Shown: positions 27,880 through 37,685 of the stretch, one piece after another | How positions within the stretch are numbered: position 1 is the first letter of the stretch | Layout of the letters: each line of letters opens with the position of its first letter | Source: Leptolyngbya sp. O-77 | GTDB lineage: Bacteria; Cyanobacteriota; Cyanobacteriia; Elainellales; Elainellaceae | Length of the DNA stretch: 64,000 bases | Assembly: GCF_001548395.1 (NCBI RefSeq) | Contig: NZ_AP017367.1 | Location: 3,757,001-3,821,000, forward strand | Direction of reading: 5' to 3' | The notes under the pieces: generated by a model | The model's database searches: none | Told to the model about the DNA's origin: nothing | Seen by the model: the letters and a program-made list of their open reading frames with translations, nothing else | Made by a program: the position numbers and the translations under genes

Positions 27880-29324
27880 AAAAGCGGCAGCTTTACCGTA
27901 AACACGCTCCCCACGCCAAGGGTGGATTCGACGCTAATCTGCCCGCCCATGCCTTCGACGAGGGATTTGGCGATCGCCAGCCCCAGGCCCACGCCGCCTG
28001 TGGCCCGGCTGCGGGAGGCATCGACGCGATAAAAGGATTCAAAAATTCGCGCCTGGTCTTCTTTGGGGATGCCACAGCCGCGATCGCGCACCTGGATCAG
28101 CGCCCAGGGCGCTCGACGGCTGAGCGTCAAGCTGATGGGCTGGTGGGGTTCGGAATACTGAATCGCGTTGTCTATCAAATGCACCAACACGCGCAGCAGA
28201 TGTTCGCGGTCGGCCCGGGCAACAATCGGCTGGCTGGGTGTTTCCAGCTTCAGCGATCGCTGCTTGAACTGTTCCGTCATGCGGATCACGTCGTCTACCA
28301 CATCGCCAATCGCCACGGGTTCCAGGTTGAACAGCACGGCGCTGCTGTCGGTGCGGGCGAGTTCTAGCAATCCCTGGAGCAGCTCGATGGTGCGCTCGGT
28401 TTCGGAAACCGCCATCGACAGCATCTCCTGCTGCGCCTCGGTGAGGTTGGGGCTGCGGCGGAGGGTGCTTTGCAAATAGCCGTAAACCAGGCTCAGCGGC
28501 GTGCGGAGTTCGTGCGACACGTCGTTGGTAAACTGGCGCTGCTGTTCGGCGGTTTGCGATAGGCGATCGACCAGTCGGTTGCAGGTGTGAACCAGCTCTT
28601 GCACTTCCACGGGCACTTGCTTTGGGTCGAGGCGAGAGATGCTGGTGCTGCCAGCGCTGTAGGCTTCGGCGATCTGGTTTGCCTGCCGCAGCGGCGAGAG
28701 CGATCGCCAAATTAGCCAGGCCGCCAGCCCGCTCATCGTCACCACCCCCATGCCTGTGCCCATCATCAGGTCGCGGTTGACCGACTGCAACATGCTGTAG
28801 TCGCGGGTCACGTCCTGGGCGACATAGAGTTGCCCGATGATTTGCCCGCTATGCTCTAGCGGATAGGTACACCAAATGATGAACTGCCCCTGTAGCCGCA
28901 GGATTTTGGGCGTAGGGGTTGTTTCCGACAGCTCCAGCAGCGCATCCTGGTTTTCAGAAACCTGAAGATTGTTAGAGCGGGCTAAGATGTCGCCATTGTT
29001 ATCTCGAATCCACAGCCACGTACTAGCCGACGACAGCCGATTCACCATGTCCTGCAAGTCGCTCTGGGAGGCAGATCCGTGGGCGATCGCCACTTCCTGA
29101 TCGGGCATCTGCTGCACCACGGCCGACAGCTTAGCCCGGTGATCTGCCAAAAACATTCGCTCCGTCCGCCAGGACATCCACAGCATCCCCAACCCAAGCC
29201 CGCCCCAAATTGCGGCGATCGCCCCCAGCGTCAGCCTCATTTGCAGAGACGCTCGCAGCGGGCGTTGAGAATTGGCTCCGTCAGCCGGGGAAAACATGGG
29301 TTTTGGCAAATATAGCGGGTACAT
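27873..29324 (-). CDS. Two-component sensor histidine kinase
   Basis: A 483-residue membrane kinase. A first hydrophobic segment (LTLGAIAAIWGGLGLGMLW) is followed by a ~140-residue extracytoplasmic sensor region, then a second segment near residue 190-210 (GTGMGVVTMSGLAAWLIW), a HAMP-like linker, the His-box FTNDVSHELRTPLSLVYGYLQ (His near residue 269) and an ATPase domain with HLIDNAIQYS (N box), DRGCGIPKED (G1) and GGVGLGLAIAKS (G2). The stimulus is unknown. Start may be ATG 29324 or 29297. It precedes its response regulator on the same strand. Confidence 0.92.
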   Translation of the reverse strand: MYPLYLPKPMFSPADGANSQRPLRASLQMRLTLGAIAAIWGGLGLGMLWMSWRTERMFLADHRAKLSAVVQQMPDQEVAIAHGSASQSDLQDMVNRLSSASTWLWIRDNNGDILARSNNLQVSENQDALLELSETTPTPKILRLQGQFIIWCTYPLEHSGQIIGQLYVAQDVTRDYSMLQSVNRDLMMGTGMGVVTMSGLAAWLIWRSLSPLRQANQIAEAYSAGSTSISRLDPKQVPVEVQELVHTCNRLVDRLSQTAEQQRQFTNDVSHELRTPLSLVYGYLQSTLRRSPNLTEAQQEMLSMAVSETERTIELLQGLLELARTDSSAVLFNLEPVAIGDVVDDVIRMTEQFKQRSLKLETPSQPIVARADREHLLRVLVHLIDNAIQYSEPHQPISLTLSRRAPWALIQVRDRGCGIPKEDQARIFESFYRVDASRSRATGGVGLGLAIAKSLVEGMGGQISVESTLGVGSVFTVKLPLLE

Positions 29325-29611
29325 TGCAAGCCCAGCGGCTATCTTCGGAATGTCTCCAATTTAACTGGATGCCCGAAACCAGAAATGAGTTTTTCCTGAG
29401 CAGAAGGGACGAACTCGCTGAGCAACAGCAAGGGTGCATGGTCAGAATTTGAAGGTCAGGTAGCGCTTTTGGTCTCCTCAAAGTTCGGTTTTTTAGGGGC
29501 TGCAACCGGGTCTGGCTAATCGTCAGCCGAAACATCTCCAACAAAGCTGGCTCTAAATATTCTTCGACCGTCAAAAGAGCTTAACAGATTGAATTACAGA
29601 TTGAATTAGTC

Positions 29612-30790
29612 CTAAGCATACAAAGCTTGACGGGTCATTTCATAGGCTTCTATTAAGAAGTCTGCTGCTGTGTCAATCTCCTTATCCTGACTAAACTTAC
29701 CAATCCCAATACGAAGTGCCCCATCAATCACTTTGTCTTGTAGCTTCATTGCACGCAGCACATGGGAAGGTTCTTCCACCCCGGAAGAACAAGCTGATCC
29801 AGTTGATATCGCTAATTTAGAACGAACTCTAGCGATGACAGCACTATTGGGAATACCAGGAATTGAAATGTGAAGATTTCCTGCCAGCCGATGCTCTGGA
29901 TCTCCATTAATGACTAGGTTAGGGATCTTCTCTAGGAGCAGATCTTGAAGTCGATCGCGCTTCATGGCAATCGCCCGCTCATCTTCTTCCATCTCCAGCG
30001 ATCGCAACCGACAAGCTTCTCCCAACCCAACGATTCCAGAGACGTTGAGAGTGCCCGATCGCATTCCTTGCTGATGACCGCCACCAAATATAAGCGGCTC
30101 CAGGTGATAGCCTCTACGAACAGCTAGTGCGCCAACCCCCTTGGGTCCATAGAACTTGTGAGCAGAGATTGCTAGGTAGGTGATGCCCCATTCCTCAAAC
30201 TGAATGGGAATCTTGCCGACTGCCTGAGATCCGTCACATAGAAAAGGAATGCCGTAGTGTTGGGAAATCTGCCCAATCTTTTGAACAGGGTAAATGTTGC
30301 CAATCTCGTTGTTAGCCGCCATGACACAGAGCAGGGACAGCCCCTCGGCGCAGACTTGTTCCAAATGTTCCAAGTCAAGTCTGCCCGTGGAATCTACTCG
30401 GAGATAAATTAATTCAGCCCAACCTCGCTTCTCTAAAGCATGGCAGGTATCGAGGACGGCTTTGTGTTCGATCGGCATTAAGCCAATTCGATGAGGTTTC
30501 GTTGGGTTAGGGGTTAGGCTTCCCTGAATTGCCAGATTGATGCTCTCGGTCGCACCAGATGTCCAAATGATTTCCCTCGGTGAGGCTCCTATGAGGTCAG
30601 CAACTTCTTTAGCAGCTTGCTTGATGGCAGCTTCAGCGCAATCGCCCCACTCATGATCGGTGCTGCTAGCATTTCCAAACTCATCAGTCATGTAGTGCAG
30701 CATTAAGCTGGCAACTCGCGGATCTGTAGGCGTAGTCGCGTGATAGTCCAGATAGATAGGTTTGGGGAGGGTGCTTGCTCGCTCGTTCAT
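29612..30790 (-). CDS. sspA: DndA/SspA-like cysteine desulfurase
   Basis: A 392-residue PLP enzyme of the IscS/NifS class, which takes sulfur from cysteine and carries it as a persulfide. The PLP lysine lies at residue 212 in ISAHKFYGPKG, and the catalytic cysteine at 334 in STGSACSSG. In phosphorothioation systems it supplies sulfur to the DndC/SspD protein. It is the last gene of a minus-strand run (sspF-sspG-sspH-sspA), 38 bp after sspH, which links it to DNA modification rather than Fe-S housekeeping. A housekeeping IscS cannot be excluded from sequence alone. Confidence 0.85.
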   Translation of the reverse strand: MNERASTLPKPIYLDYHATTPTDPRVASLMLHYMTDEFGNASSTDHEWGDCAEAAIKQAAKEVADLIGASPREIIWTSGATESINLAIQGSLTPNPTKPHRIGLMPIEHKAVLDTCHALEKRGWAELIYLRVDSTGRLDLEHLEQVCAEGLSLLCVMAANNEIGNIYPVQKIGQISQHYGIPFLCDGSQAVGKIPIQFEEWGITYLAISAHKFYGPKGVGALAVRRGYHLEPLIFGGGHQQGMRSGTLNVSGIVGLGEACRLRSLEMEEDERAIAMKRDRLQDLLLEKIPNLVINGDPEHRLAGNLHISIPGIPNSAVIARVRSKLAISTGSACSSGVEEPSHVLRAMKLQDKVIDGALRIGIGKFSQDKEIDTAADFLIEAYEMTRQALYA

Positions 30791-30828
30791 GCCCCAAATT
30801 ATAGGTTAGGAAGTCCTCGTAGGGTTTC

Positions 30829-33800
30829 TTATTGCTGCTTAATGATTTCAGCGATCGCAGCCATCTCTTCATCCGCTAGAAATGGCACCTGGGCGTAAAT
30901 AAGATCAGATTGGTTGGTCAGGCGGGCAGCTAGATGTCCCTTGCCTAAAAGGTTTTCTGCTCCTTTTTGACCCAGTGAAATCTCCGAAGTGCCGACACTC
31001 TCGACTCTCAGGATTAAACGATTTCCTAAGTTGTCTCGAAGCTGCACCGGAAGGACATTCGCATCAGGACGCTGGGCAGCAAAGATGAGATAAATCCCTG
31101 CGGCTCTTGCTTTTACCCCCAATCGTTGTACTGCTGCCGATACAGCCGCTTTATATTCATCGACCAGCATCCACTCAGCAAACTCGTCGTGAACCAGCCA
31201 TAGCACCGGAAGCCTATCCTGCTCAGGAACTTTGCTGTTGTAGTCCTGCAAGGATTTCGCTTTTTGAGGAAGAAACTTTCGATATCGATTGTCCATTTCC
31301 TCGACCAGAAGATCCAAAACCTCGATCGCACGGTCTTGATCAATAATGATTCCTTCTTTGAGATGAGGTAGGTCGCTGATGTTGGCATAATCAACGCCCA
31401 TTTTGGGATCGATTAGATAAATGCTTGCCAGTTTGGGAGAGTTTGTTGCACAAATATCGAGAAGGAGGTTTTGCAACAGAACCGATTTACCGCTGCCTGT
31501 AGCGCCAGCAATCAGCGTATGTGGAGCGTGTTGTTCTAAATTCTCGAAGCTACTGCCTAGATTAAGGTAAAGCAATTCACCATCCAGTTCTTTAACTCCA
31601 ATGACAAAGCTAAGGTTCACACCCGAAGGCGATCGATTGATTTTTCGTTTTGCCCACACTTCTCGTAGGGAAATCGTTTGGCGCTGGGGACGGGCAACGG
31701 TGACAACGATTTCACCAGGCTGACCATAAACGCTAATAACGTTTAGAGAGTGAGTGGTCAGGAGTTGCGATCGCTTCTTCTCGATGTCATCTAGCTTCAG
31801 ATTGTCTGAACCTTTGAATCGGACGATCGCTGCGTTTGGAGTCAGGCGCTTACCTTCAATTTTGGCTTGCAGGTTGTATCCCAATAAAGCCGTCCGCAGT
31901 TTTCCAGCCGCTTCCTCCAACCATTTTTCTGCCACTGCATCGCCTTGGCTGGTCTGTGCCTGTCCCTGCTGCCACCAGGAAACCAGTGCTGGACTCGCCC
32001 AACTATCTACGCTTTCAACAGATGAGGCACCCGGAAGGATAGTAGTTTCAGGTTCGATTGGCTGGTCAGACAGGGTTAGCTGAAGAGGACTGTCAGGATT
32101 TTCAGGCGGATTAATTTTTGCAGGTGTTGCTGGGGGAGGCGTTGCTGTATCTACCTTCCCAATTTCTAAAACCCATGTGACTCGATCCGCAGGTTGTAAT
32201 GCTTCTGCTACTGCCCAAGGCTTGTCATCGCCAAGCTGTTCCCTTATGGGAAGGAGTAGATCTCCTGTCTCATAAGCCAGAACCAGTTTACGGACAGATT
32301 CCCGATCGAACACTTCTTGGAAGCAGCGTTCCACCTTAGGAATCGGCGATCGCTCCCCCTCTACATTGCTCTCATTCGTTCCGGATACAAAGACTTGAGA
32401 GTAGCCGGATAAATCAATCCGAAGCGTCCCTGAACGGATTTGTTCGCGCCATTGTTCAATGTTCAGTTTGTTGTTGGAGCTAAATTCAATGCCATCGAGC
32501 AGAAGATCGCTAAGGCGAGATAGCCAGAGGTCCCGATCAAGACGACCTGGACTGATAAAGAGGGCATCGGCAATGCGATCAACTGTTTGCCGGAGCTGGT
32601 TCTGGGAAGTCTTGCGAGCATCAGCCAAGCCCGCTACATCAACGTATTTTGCCTCAGAAACAATGACTTTTAGAATGGGTTCGCCATCAACATACTGGGG
32701 TGAAATTGCCATGATGTCAGCAATTTGACCTTCTTTTTGCCCTAACCAAGAAGCGTAGTCATCCAGAAAGTACCAGCCGATCGGGTTTTGCGCTCCCATC
32801 TCTGCTGTGATTAAGGCTTTACTGAGAACAACGCCCATTAGCTCGCTGGCGAATCTACCGCATTTTGCGGCTCGTAACACGATGTCACCGGAAACGGCGT
32901 TAGCTTCGTTAATTAGGCGTTCTACCAGTTTGTCGATTCTGTTGCTTTCCAAGCCTAAGTTCAAGGCTTCTAAGCGCTTCCTGACTAGCACCTTAAGGAC
33001 ATTCAGAGATGCGTCCGAAGAGACAAGGAAGTTCCGTTCATCGGTACGGTTCTGTTGATAACGGATAACCTTTACGCCCTGGTTAACGAGTTGTCGTCGT
33101 TCCAGCAAATCATCGTAATTGACTACCCACTCTCCTAAACGGTGGCTTTCGTCAAAAGTTGTCTTTGTAGTTTCTTCCTGGAAGGAGATCTGACGGGCAG
33201 GTAAAAAGTGCTGATCAGGAGAGCAATCTTCACCTTGAATCAGGCTATACACCATATCGAGGTAGGCTTGACCCACCATCGTTTGCTTCGGACAGGTGAG
33301 ATAAACGGTGGATTTAAGCTCGTCTTTAGCAGACGGGCGTTTCCGTGCCCAACGAGCAGGAGAATGGATTAAGATTTCGGCTGTGTTGCTGTCAAACGGT
33401 GAAGGCTGCCAAACCACTTTCGCCTGCCGGGAGATTGCATCTTGCAGAAACACAATGTCGGCAAATTTGCCTTCTGTAGGGGTTGTGGAAGGAACGTCGT
33501 TGGACATGACTGAGATCCGCAGTCTTGCCATAAAGTCTTGAGAAACCTCACTGGCAATGAAGGCATCGGGGTCAGCGTCAGAGCTTTCCAACATCTGCTC
33601 ATAGAGTTGAGCGAGTTTTTGTCCATTTCGATGGCGCAGAACAACCTGACAACGAACTTCTTCGCGATCGTCTTGCAGTTCTTCACTCAGCTTGTTAACG
33701 ATCGCTTGAGGCAGTTTGATCGAGTCGGTTTGGTACAGAACTACGCTCAAATTCGTTTTCTCATGGGGCAACAGTTCCACGTAGCGACGGATGATCCCTA

Positions 33801-36135
33801 GCAAGCGATCGGCTGCTTCAGCCGGATTTTCGTTGGTTGTGCGATCGCTCTCGTCCCGCGTGGGGCGCTCCATCAGGCTGTAGTCGTTGACCGTATCAGA
33901 GACAGACAGCAATTCGGGCTGCTGCCCCTGGTAGCCAACACAGACTTCAGGATAGTAGGGATGATCGAGTTCGTTTCGCAAATCAGCAAAAAATAGGCGG
34001 GAATCGCCAAAGTTGACCTCTGGTGTGGAGATGATGTACCTAAGGAGTCCTGCTAATTGGCGGGCTTTGACGGCTAGGGAGGCTAATCGTAGCGGATGCC
34101 AAGGGGCGATGATGGCAGCGGGTTTACCAAGCTCCACTCGAATGCAGCCCAAGCGCAAGATAGGTTGATAGAAGTCAATGCGATTGAGATCGCCTTTGAC
34201 ATGTTCTAGAACAGTCTTGAGTAGGTTGCCATAGGCTTCACACTGGTGCAACAGTTCTGGACTGGCAATCCCTTGTCCTTCGTTGGTAAAGCTGGCGATC
34301 GCTGCTCTGTATCTTTCTGCAAAAGTTTCCCAAGCAATGGTGATTTCTGCCGCCGCATCCTTTGAGAGACGAGCATCTGCGACGGCTTGTTTGAGTTTTG
34401 CGGGAAGAACTTTATCTAGATCGCTCTTGCGATCATATTTATTGACTAAAGAACCCCGATCTTGACGATATGCGGCCATTAGGGTTCCAACATCTGATAG
34501 AGAAATGCCCTGCAACCGCCCCTTCTTACTGACTAGCTCCCGCGACACCTGGGACAGTTGGAAAGGTGAGTCTTTGCGTAGCCGTTCCAAATCACTACCC
34601 AATTCCATTCCAATTGAATTTGGATTACAACGCCAGACCAGTTGAGTCTTTGCAATTAGCTCCTGGGCGTTATCCCGCATCTCGACATAGAATTTGATTT
34701 CCGTCGCAGTTCTTGCTATCGAAGTATTCTCTCGGTACTTTGTTTTCTGCTTCTTTTTAGTCTCTTCTAACAATGTGTCGTACTCGAACAACCAATGAGT
34801 TTCCCATTGAATATGAGGGTTTGTTAGTTGTTCAATACCTCGATAGCGGGTACAGAAATACCGACCTACATCGGCATTGAGTTCTAACCATTTACTTTTT
34901 CTACTGCTTTTCTGAGTTTCAATTTTGAGAAATTTAACGCCAGCAGTATTTTCTGCTTGATCAAACAGTCGCTCGAATGCTTGTAGTAAACCAATCAGAA
35001 AATCTGTACATTCAATGGGTTGTCCGTAAACGAATTTATCCCACTTTGCTTTGAGTTTGCGATCGCCCTCAAGTTCCTGACGGTGCGCGTCATAAAATTC
35101 CCGATCCTCGTCTAGCGCCTCACGTTTATTGCGCTTTTTCAGAGCGTTGATGTACTGAGTTTCTGACTCCGTTAGGGTATCGGGATACTCATCATTAAAG
35201 AAGTCCAGGGTGAGAGAAGCAATATCTGTCTTTTGAGCTTGTAGCCCAGAGAACAGCGTGTTGATATTATCCGATTCCCACTCAAACTTAGAAAGGGCTT
35301 CAGTTTCAGGAGTCCAGCCAGCAGCACTGCCAATAAAGGAATGAATGGTAGGATGGGCGATCGCAGGAATATCATCCTTCACCTTGTCAAAGGCAGTTTG
35401 AAGATCCTGCTCATCAATTGGTTTGCGGCTAGGGGTTTGCTTCAGTAGTAAACACGCACGTTTCGCAAAGGCTTGCTGAAATAGCTTTTCCCATCGTTGA
35501 GTCTGTCCTAATTGAGTTTCAGGGATGGCACGAAAGTAGCCAGAATCACGAGGAAGCCGTAGAGCGGGAAGTGCCCATCCAAGTGCATCGATGACTGGAA
35601 GGCTTTCTTCAAGAATGCGCGATCGTGTTTGAACAATGTATTCCGCAAAATTTTCTAGACTGGGTGTGCCGACTCGTTGGAGTCCGTTGAGGGCTTTACG
35701 CCAGTATTCAATCTGCTCAGCAGGAATTGCCAGGTCTTTTGCAGCCAGGTTAATCCAGCACTCAATCTGTCCCTTCAGTTCCTGAGCGCCAACCGAGGTA
35801 ATGTCATTGAGAGATTGGGCTTGGTCGTCGCTGATGTTAGCCAGCAGTAGTGCAGGGCGATCGCAAGCTGAGTGACGCAGGTGAACTGTGCGTTCATCGG
35901 TCAAAATCTCGTCAGGTAAGCCGAAGCCTGCCACGAGATCTCGTGGAACTTGAATTTTGATGAGCGGGGCAAGTTCAGAATCCTTCAGAATGGTTTGAGA
36001 GACGGCAGCAACCTGCTGAGCAGTAAGGCGATTTAGCAGAAACCGGGCTACTCCCTCGTTGGTCTCGTCGGTTTGAATTGAGCGTTTTAGGAAGTCAGCC
36101 GCAACTTGACCAATCAGTTCAATGGTCTGCATCAT
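30829..36135 (-). CDS. sspH: SspH/DptH-like FtsK/HerA-type ATPase
   Basis: A very large protein of about 1768 residues. The last ~230 residues are an FtsK/HerA-type ATPase: Walker A GATGSGKSVLLQNLLL (about residue 1545), LIDPKMGVDY, and Walker B VLWLVHDEFAEW some 100 residues later. The N-terminal ~1300 residues have no recognisable motif but match the size and layout of DptH/DndH and SspH restriction proteins. Two adjacent ATGs (36135, 36132) follow GGAGGTGAG; the second overlaps the sspG stop codon (TGATG), so translation is coupled. In SspFGH systems these three proteins act together on DNA lacking phosphorothioate. AT-richer than flanking core genes. Confidence 0.85.
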   Translation of the reverse strand: MMQTIELIGQVAADFLKRSIQTDETNEGVARFLLNRLTAQQVAAVSQTILKDSELAPLIKIQVPRDLVAGFGLPDEILTDERTVHLRHSACDRPALLLANISDDQAQSLNDITSVGAQELKGQIECWINLAAKDLAIPAEQIEYWRKALNGLQRVGTPSLENFAEYIVQTRSRILEESLPVIDALGWALPALRLPRDSGYFRAIPETQLGQTQRWEKLFQQAFAKRACLLLKQTPSRKPIDEQDLQTAFDKVKDDIPAIAHPTIHSFIGSAAGWTPETEALSKFEWESDNINTLFSGLQAQKTDIASLTLDFFNDEYPDTLTESETQYINALKKRNKREALDEDREFYDAHRQELEGDRKLKAKWDKFVYGQPIECTDFLIGLLQAFERLFDQAENTAGVKFLKIETQKSSRKSKWLELNADVGRYFCTRYRGIEQLTNPHIQWETHWLFEYDTLLEETKKKQKTKYRENTSIARTATEIKFYVEMRDNAQELIAKTQLVWRCNPNSIGMELGSDLERLRKDSPFQLSQVSRELVSKKGRLQGISLSDVGTLMAAYRQDRGSLVNKYDRKSDLDKVLPAKLKQAVADARLSKDAAAEITIAWETFAERYRAAIASFTNEGQGIASPELLHQCEAYGNLLKTVLEHVKGDLNRIDFYQPILRLGCIRVELGKPAAIIAPWHPLRLASLAVKARQLAGLLRYIISTPEVNFGDSRLFFADLRNELDHPYYPEVCVGYQGQQPELLSVSDTVNDYSLMERPTRDESDRTTNENPAEAADRLLGIIRRYVELLPHEKTNLSVVLYQTDSIKLPQAIVNKLSEELQDDREEVRCQVVLRHRNGQKLAQLYEQMLESSDADPDAFIASEVSQDFMARLRISVMSNDVPSTTPTEGKFADIVFLQDAISRQAKVVWQPSPFDSNTAEILIHSPARWARKRPSAKDELKSTVYLTCPKQTMVGQAYLDMVYSLIQGEDCSPDQHFLPARQISFQEETTKTTFDESHRLGEWVVNYDDLLERRQLVNQGVKVIRYQQNRTDERNFLVSSDASLNVLKVLVRKRLEALNLGLESNRIDKLVERLINEANAVSGDIVLRAAKCGRFASELMGVVLSKALITAEMGAQNPIGWYFLDDYASWLGQKEGQIADIMAISPQYVDGEPILKVIVSEAKYVDVAGLADARKTSQNQLRQTVDRIADALFISPGRLDRDLWLSRLSDLLLDGIEFSSNNKLNIEQWREQIRSGTLRIDLSGYSQVFVSGTNESNVEGERSPIPKVERCFQEVFDRESVRKLVLAYETGDLLLPIREQLGDDKPWAVAEALQPADRVTWVLEIGKVDTATPPPATPAKINPPENPDSPLQLTLSDQPIEPETTILPGASSVESVDSWASPALVSWWQQGQAQTSQGDAVAEKWLEEAAGKLRTALLGYNLQAKIEGKRLTPNAAIVRFKGSDNLKLDDIEKKRSQLLTTHSLNVISVYGQPGEIVVTVARPQRQTISLREVWAKRKINRSPSGVNLSFVIGVKELDGELLYLNLGSSFENLEQHAPHTLIAGATGSGKSVLLQNLLLDICATNSPKLASIYLIDPKMGVDYANISDLPHLKEGIIIDQDRAIEVLDLLVEEMDNRYRKFLPQKAKSLQDYNSKVPEQDRLPVLWLVHDEFAEWMLVDEYKAAVSAAVQRLGVKARAAGIYLIFAAQRPDANVLPVQLRDNLGNRLILRVESVGTSEISLGQKGAENLLGKGHLAARLTNQSDLIYAQVPFLADEEMAAIAEIIKQQ

Positions 36136-37685
36136 CTCACCTCCGAGGCAAAGGGATTTTGAACGTAGGCACAAGCATCGGAAAGGCGTTTGAGCAGCCC
36201 AATGCTGGCAAGGCGGCGTTCAAGCCGTTCGGCATTGGCTACAAAATCTTCGCGATCCGCATCACCGGAGTTGATCAAATCTGTTGCTTGGCGATCGCCA
36301 ATAATAAACCCATATTTCTGGTACAGTTTCGCCAAAAACTCTTGAAACTCCATACGAGTTGGTACAGAAGCGAGTACCAACGTCCTCAGCAAGGAATCAG
36401 TTGGGGCATAGCGAGTGCGACGACTACCTCGACTGGACGATAAGCCGATTTCGCGTGACCAGGTTCTATGAAACTTACCAAGGTGCTTCTGGTGCCGCTC
36501 AACCGCATCTTTGCGTAAGTCATCTAGAAGTGCATCAGGTGAGGAGCCACCTGCACTTGACCATGAGAAGTACTGTTTTAACAGATCAGTAGCATCATCA
36601 ATAGAGCTTCCGGAATTAAGGCAATCTTGCCACTCTGGTAAGTCAGCAGTACTTCGGATGTAGTGCTCAATTGCTTGTTGTGGCAGATTATCGTTCTTCT
36701 GAAACTCATCCGAAGCCAACTCACGCACTGTTGTTTTCTTAGGTGCGACAATCTCTAGCACAAATTGCGGCGGAGTAGACTCACCTAATGTCGCCTTGGC
36801 ACGGCTTAACAAGTAGATAATCAGGTGCAGCCCAGTAATAGTGACAATGTGAGGTAGAGAATCGTAGTCAGGTAAATTACAATTTAGGATGTCAAGCCAG
36901 TCCTCAGCTAAACGCTCATACTCAGGTAGCTGAGCATAAGGAAGATAAGGTGGATTTCCGCTAGATTTAAAGCTAGTACGATCTTGTTCAGGCTGAAGAG
37001 CAAGTACTAGCTGGTTCCACTTGGTTCCTTTATAACTGGGAGAGTAATCCTTTGCTATGAGACCTATTTTTTCTAGATGACTTAGGATCTCTTTGCCCCG
37101 ACCACTACGGCATAGCATTAAGTAAAGAAGTTCACCTGTTCTCTTGAAAAAACGACGATCTGCCGTAGATTCTGTCTCTTTTACTTGTAGATCTGTAAAG
37201 AGACAATCAGGACCATAGGGAAATATAAATTGAGAACTCCATCGTTTATTTGTGTCTTTCTCTATTGCATTTCGCTTTAAAAATCTCACGACTTCAACAA
37301 AATCTTTGAAAGAATTGAATCGGCTTTTCAAGTAGCTAAAATCAGGTAGCGCAATTCCTCCAACGCTGCTTTGAAATAAAGCGAGCCATTTTTCCCACCT
37401 TTCTTTGTCATTTGAAGGATCATCAGCAATGACTTCAAGATGTGGATTATTGAAAAGTAAGTTCCGTAGATATAAGCGTGTGAAGGGTTTATATTGAAGC
37501 ACATTATAACCCTCTTCGGAAAAAGCTACTCCTTCAGATGCTTTTGACTGGACTATAAGCAAAAATTCCAAAATCGTAAGCCAAGGTAGTTGCTCATCAT
37601 AAAGTCGAACTCCCCAAATTGCTTCATCAATCCACATTTCATAATCATCAATATTCTGTGGAGGAGGTAATACATCTAATCTCAT
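36132..37685 (-). CDS. sspG: SspG/DptG-like restriction component
   Basis: A 517-residue protein with no motif I can name. It is assigned by position between the P-loop protein (SspF) and the large FtsK-like protein (SspH), the conserved order of DptF-G-H and SspF-G-H cassettes. It is rich in charged helices and contains an Arg/Ser-rich patch (LSSSRGSRRTRYAP) near residue 420. Its start overlaps the sspF stop by 4 bp (ATGA) and its end overlaps sspH. Function within the complex is unknown. Confidence 0.7.
   Translation of the reverse strand: MRLDVLPPPQNIDDYEMWIDEAIWGVRLYDEQLPWLTILEFLLIVQSKASEGVAFSEEGYNVLQYKPFTRLYLRNLLFNNPHLEVIADDPSNDKERWEKWLALFQSSVGGIALPDFSYLKSRFNSFKDFVEVVRFLKRNAIEKDTNKRWSSQFIFPYGPDCLFTDLQVKETESTADRRFFKRTGELLYLMLCRSGRGKEILSHLEKIGLIAKDYSPSYKGTKWNQLVLALQPEQDRTSFKSSGNPPYLPYAQLPEYERLAEDWLDILNCNLPDYDSLPHIVTITGLHLIIYLLSRAKATLGESTPPQFVLEIVAPKKTTVRELASDEFQKNDNLPQQAIEHYIRSTADLPEWQDCLNSGSSIDDATDLLKQYFSWSSAGGSSPDALLDDLRKDAVERHQKHLGKFHRTWSREIGLSSSRGSRRTRYAPTDSLLRTLVLASVPTRMEFQEFLAKLYQKYGFIIGDRQATDLINSGDADREDFVANAERLERRLASIGLLKRLSDACAYVQNPFASEVR

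Noticed and set aside
29281..29574. 97-codon gene between desulfurase and kinase
   Set aside because: Overlaps the kinase start, is rich in rare residues and has no family likeness.
29300..29611. Second tRNA-Ala fragment marking the far end of the island
   Set aside because: No match to the tRNA 3' end could be seen here by eye.
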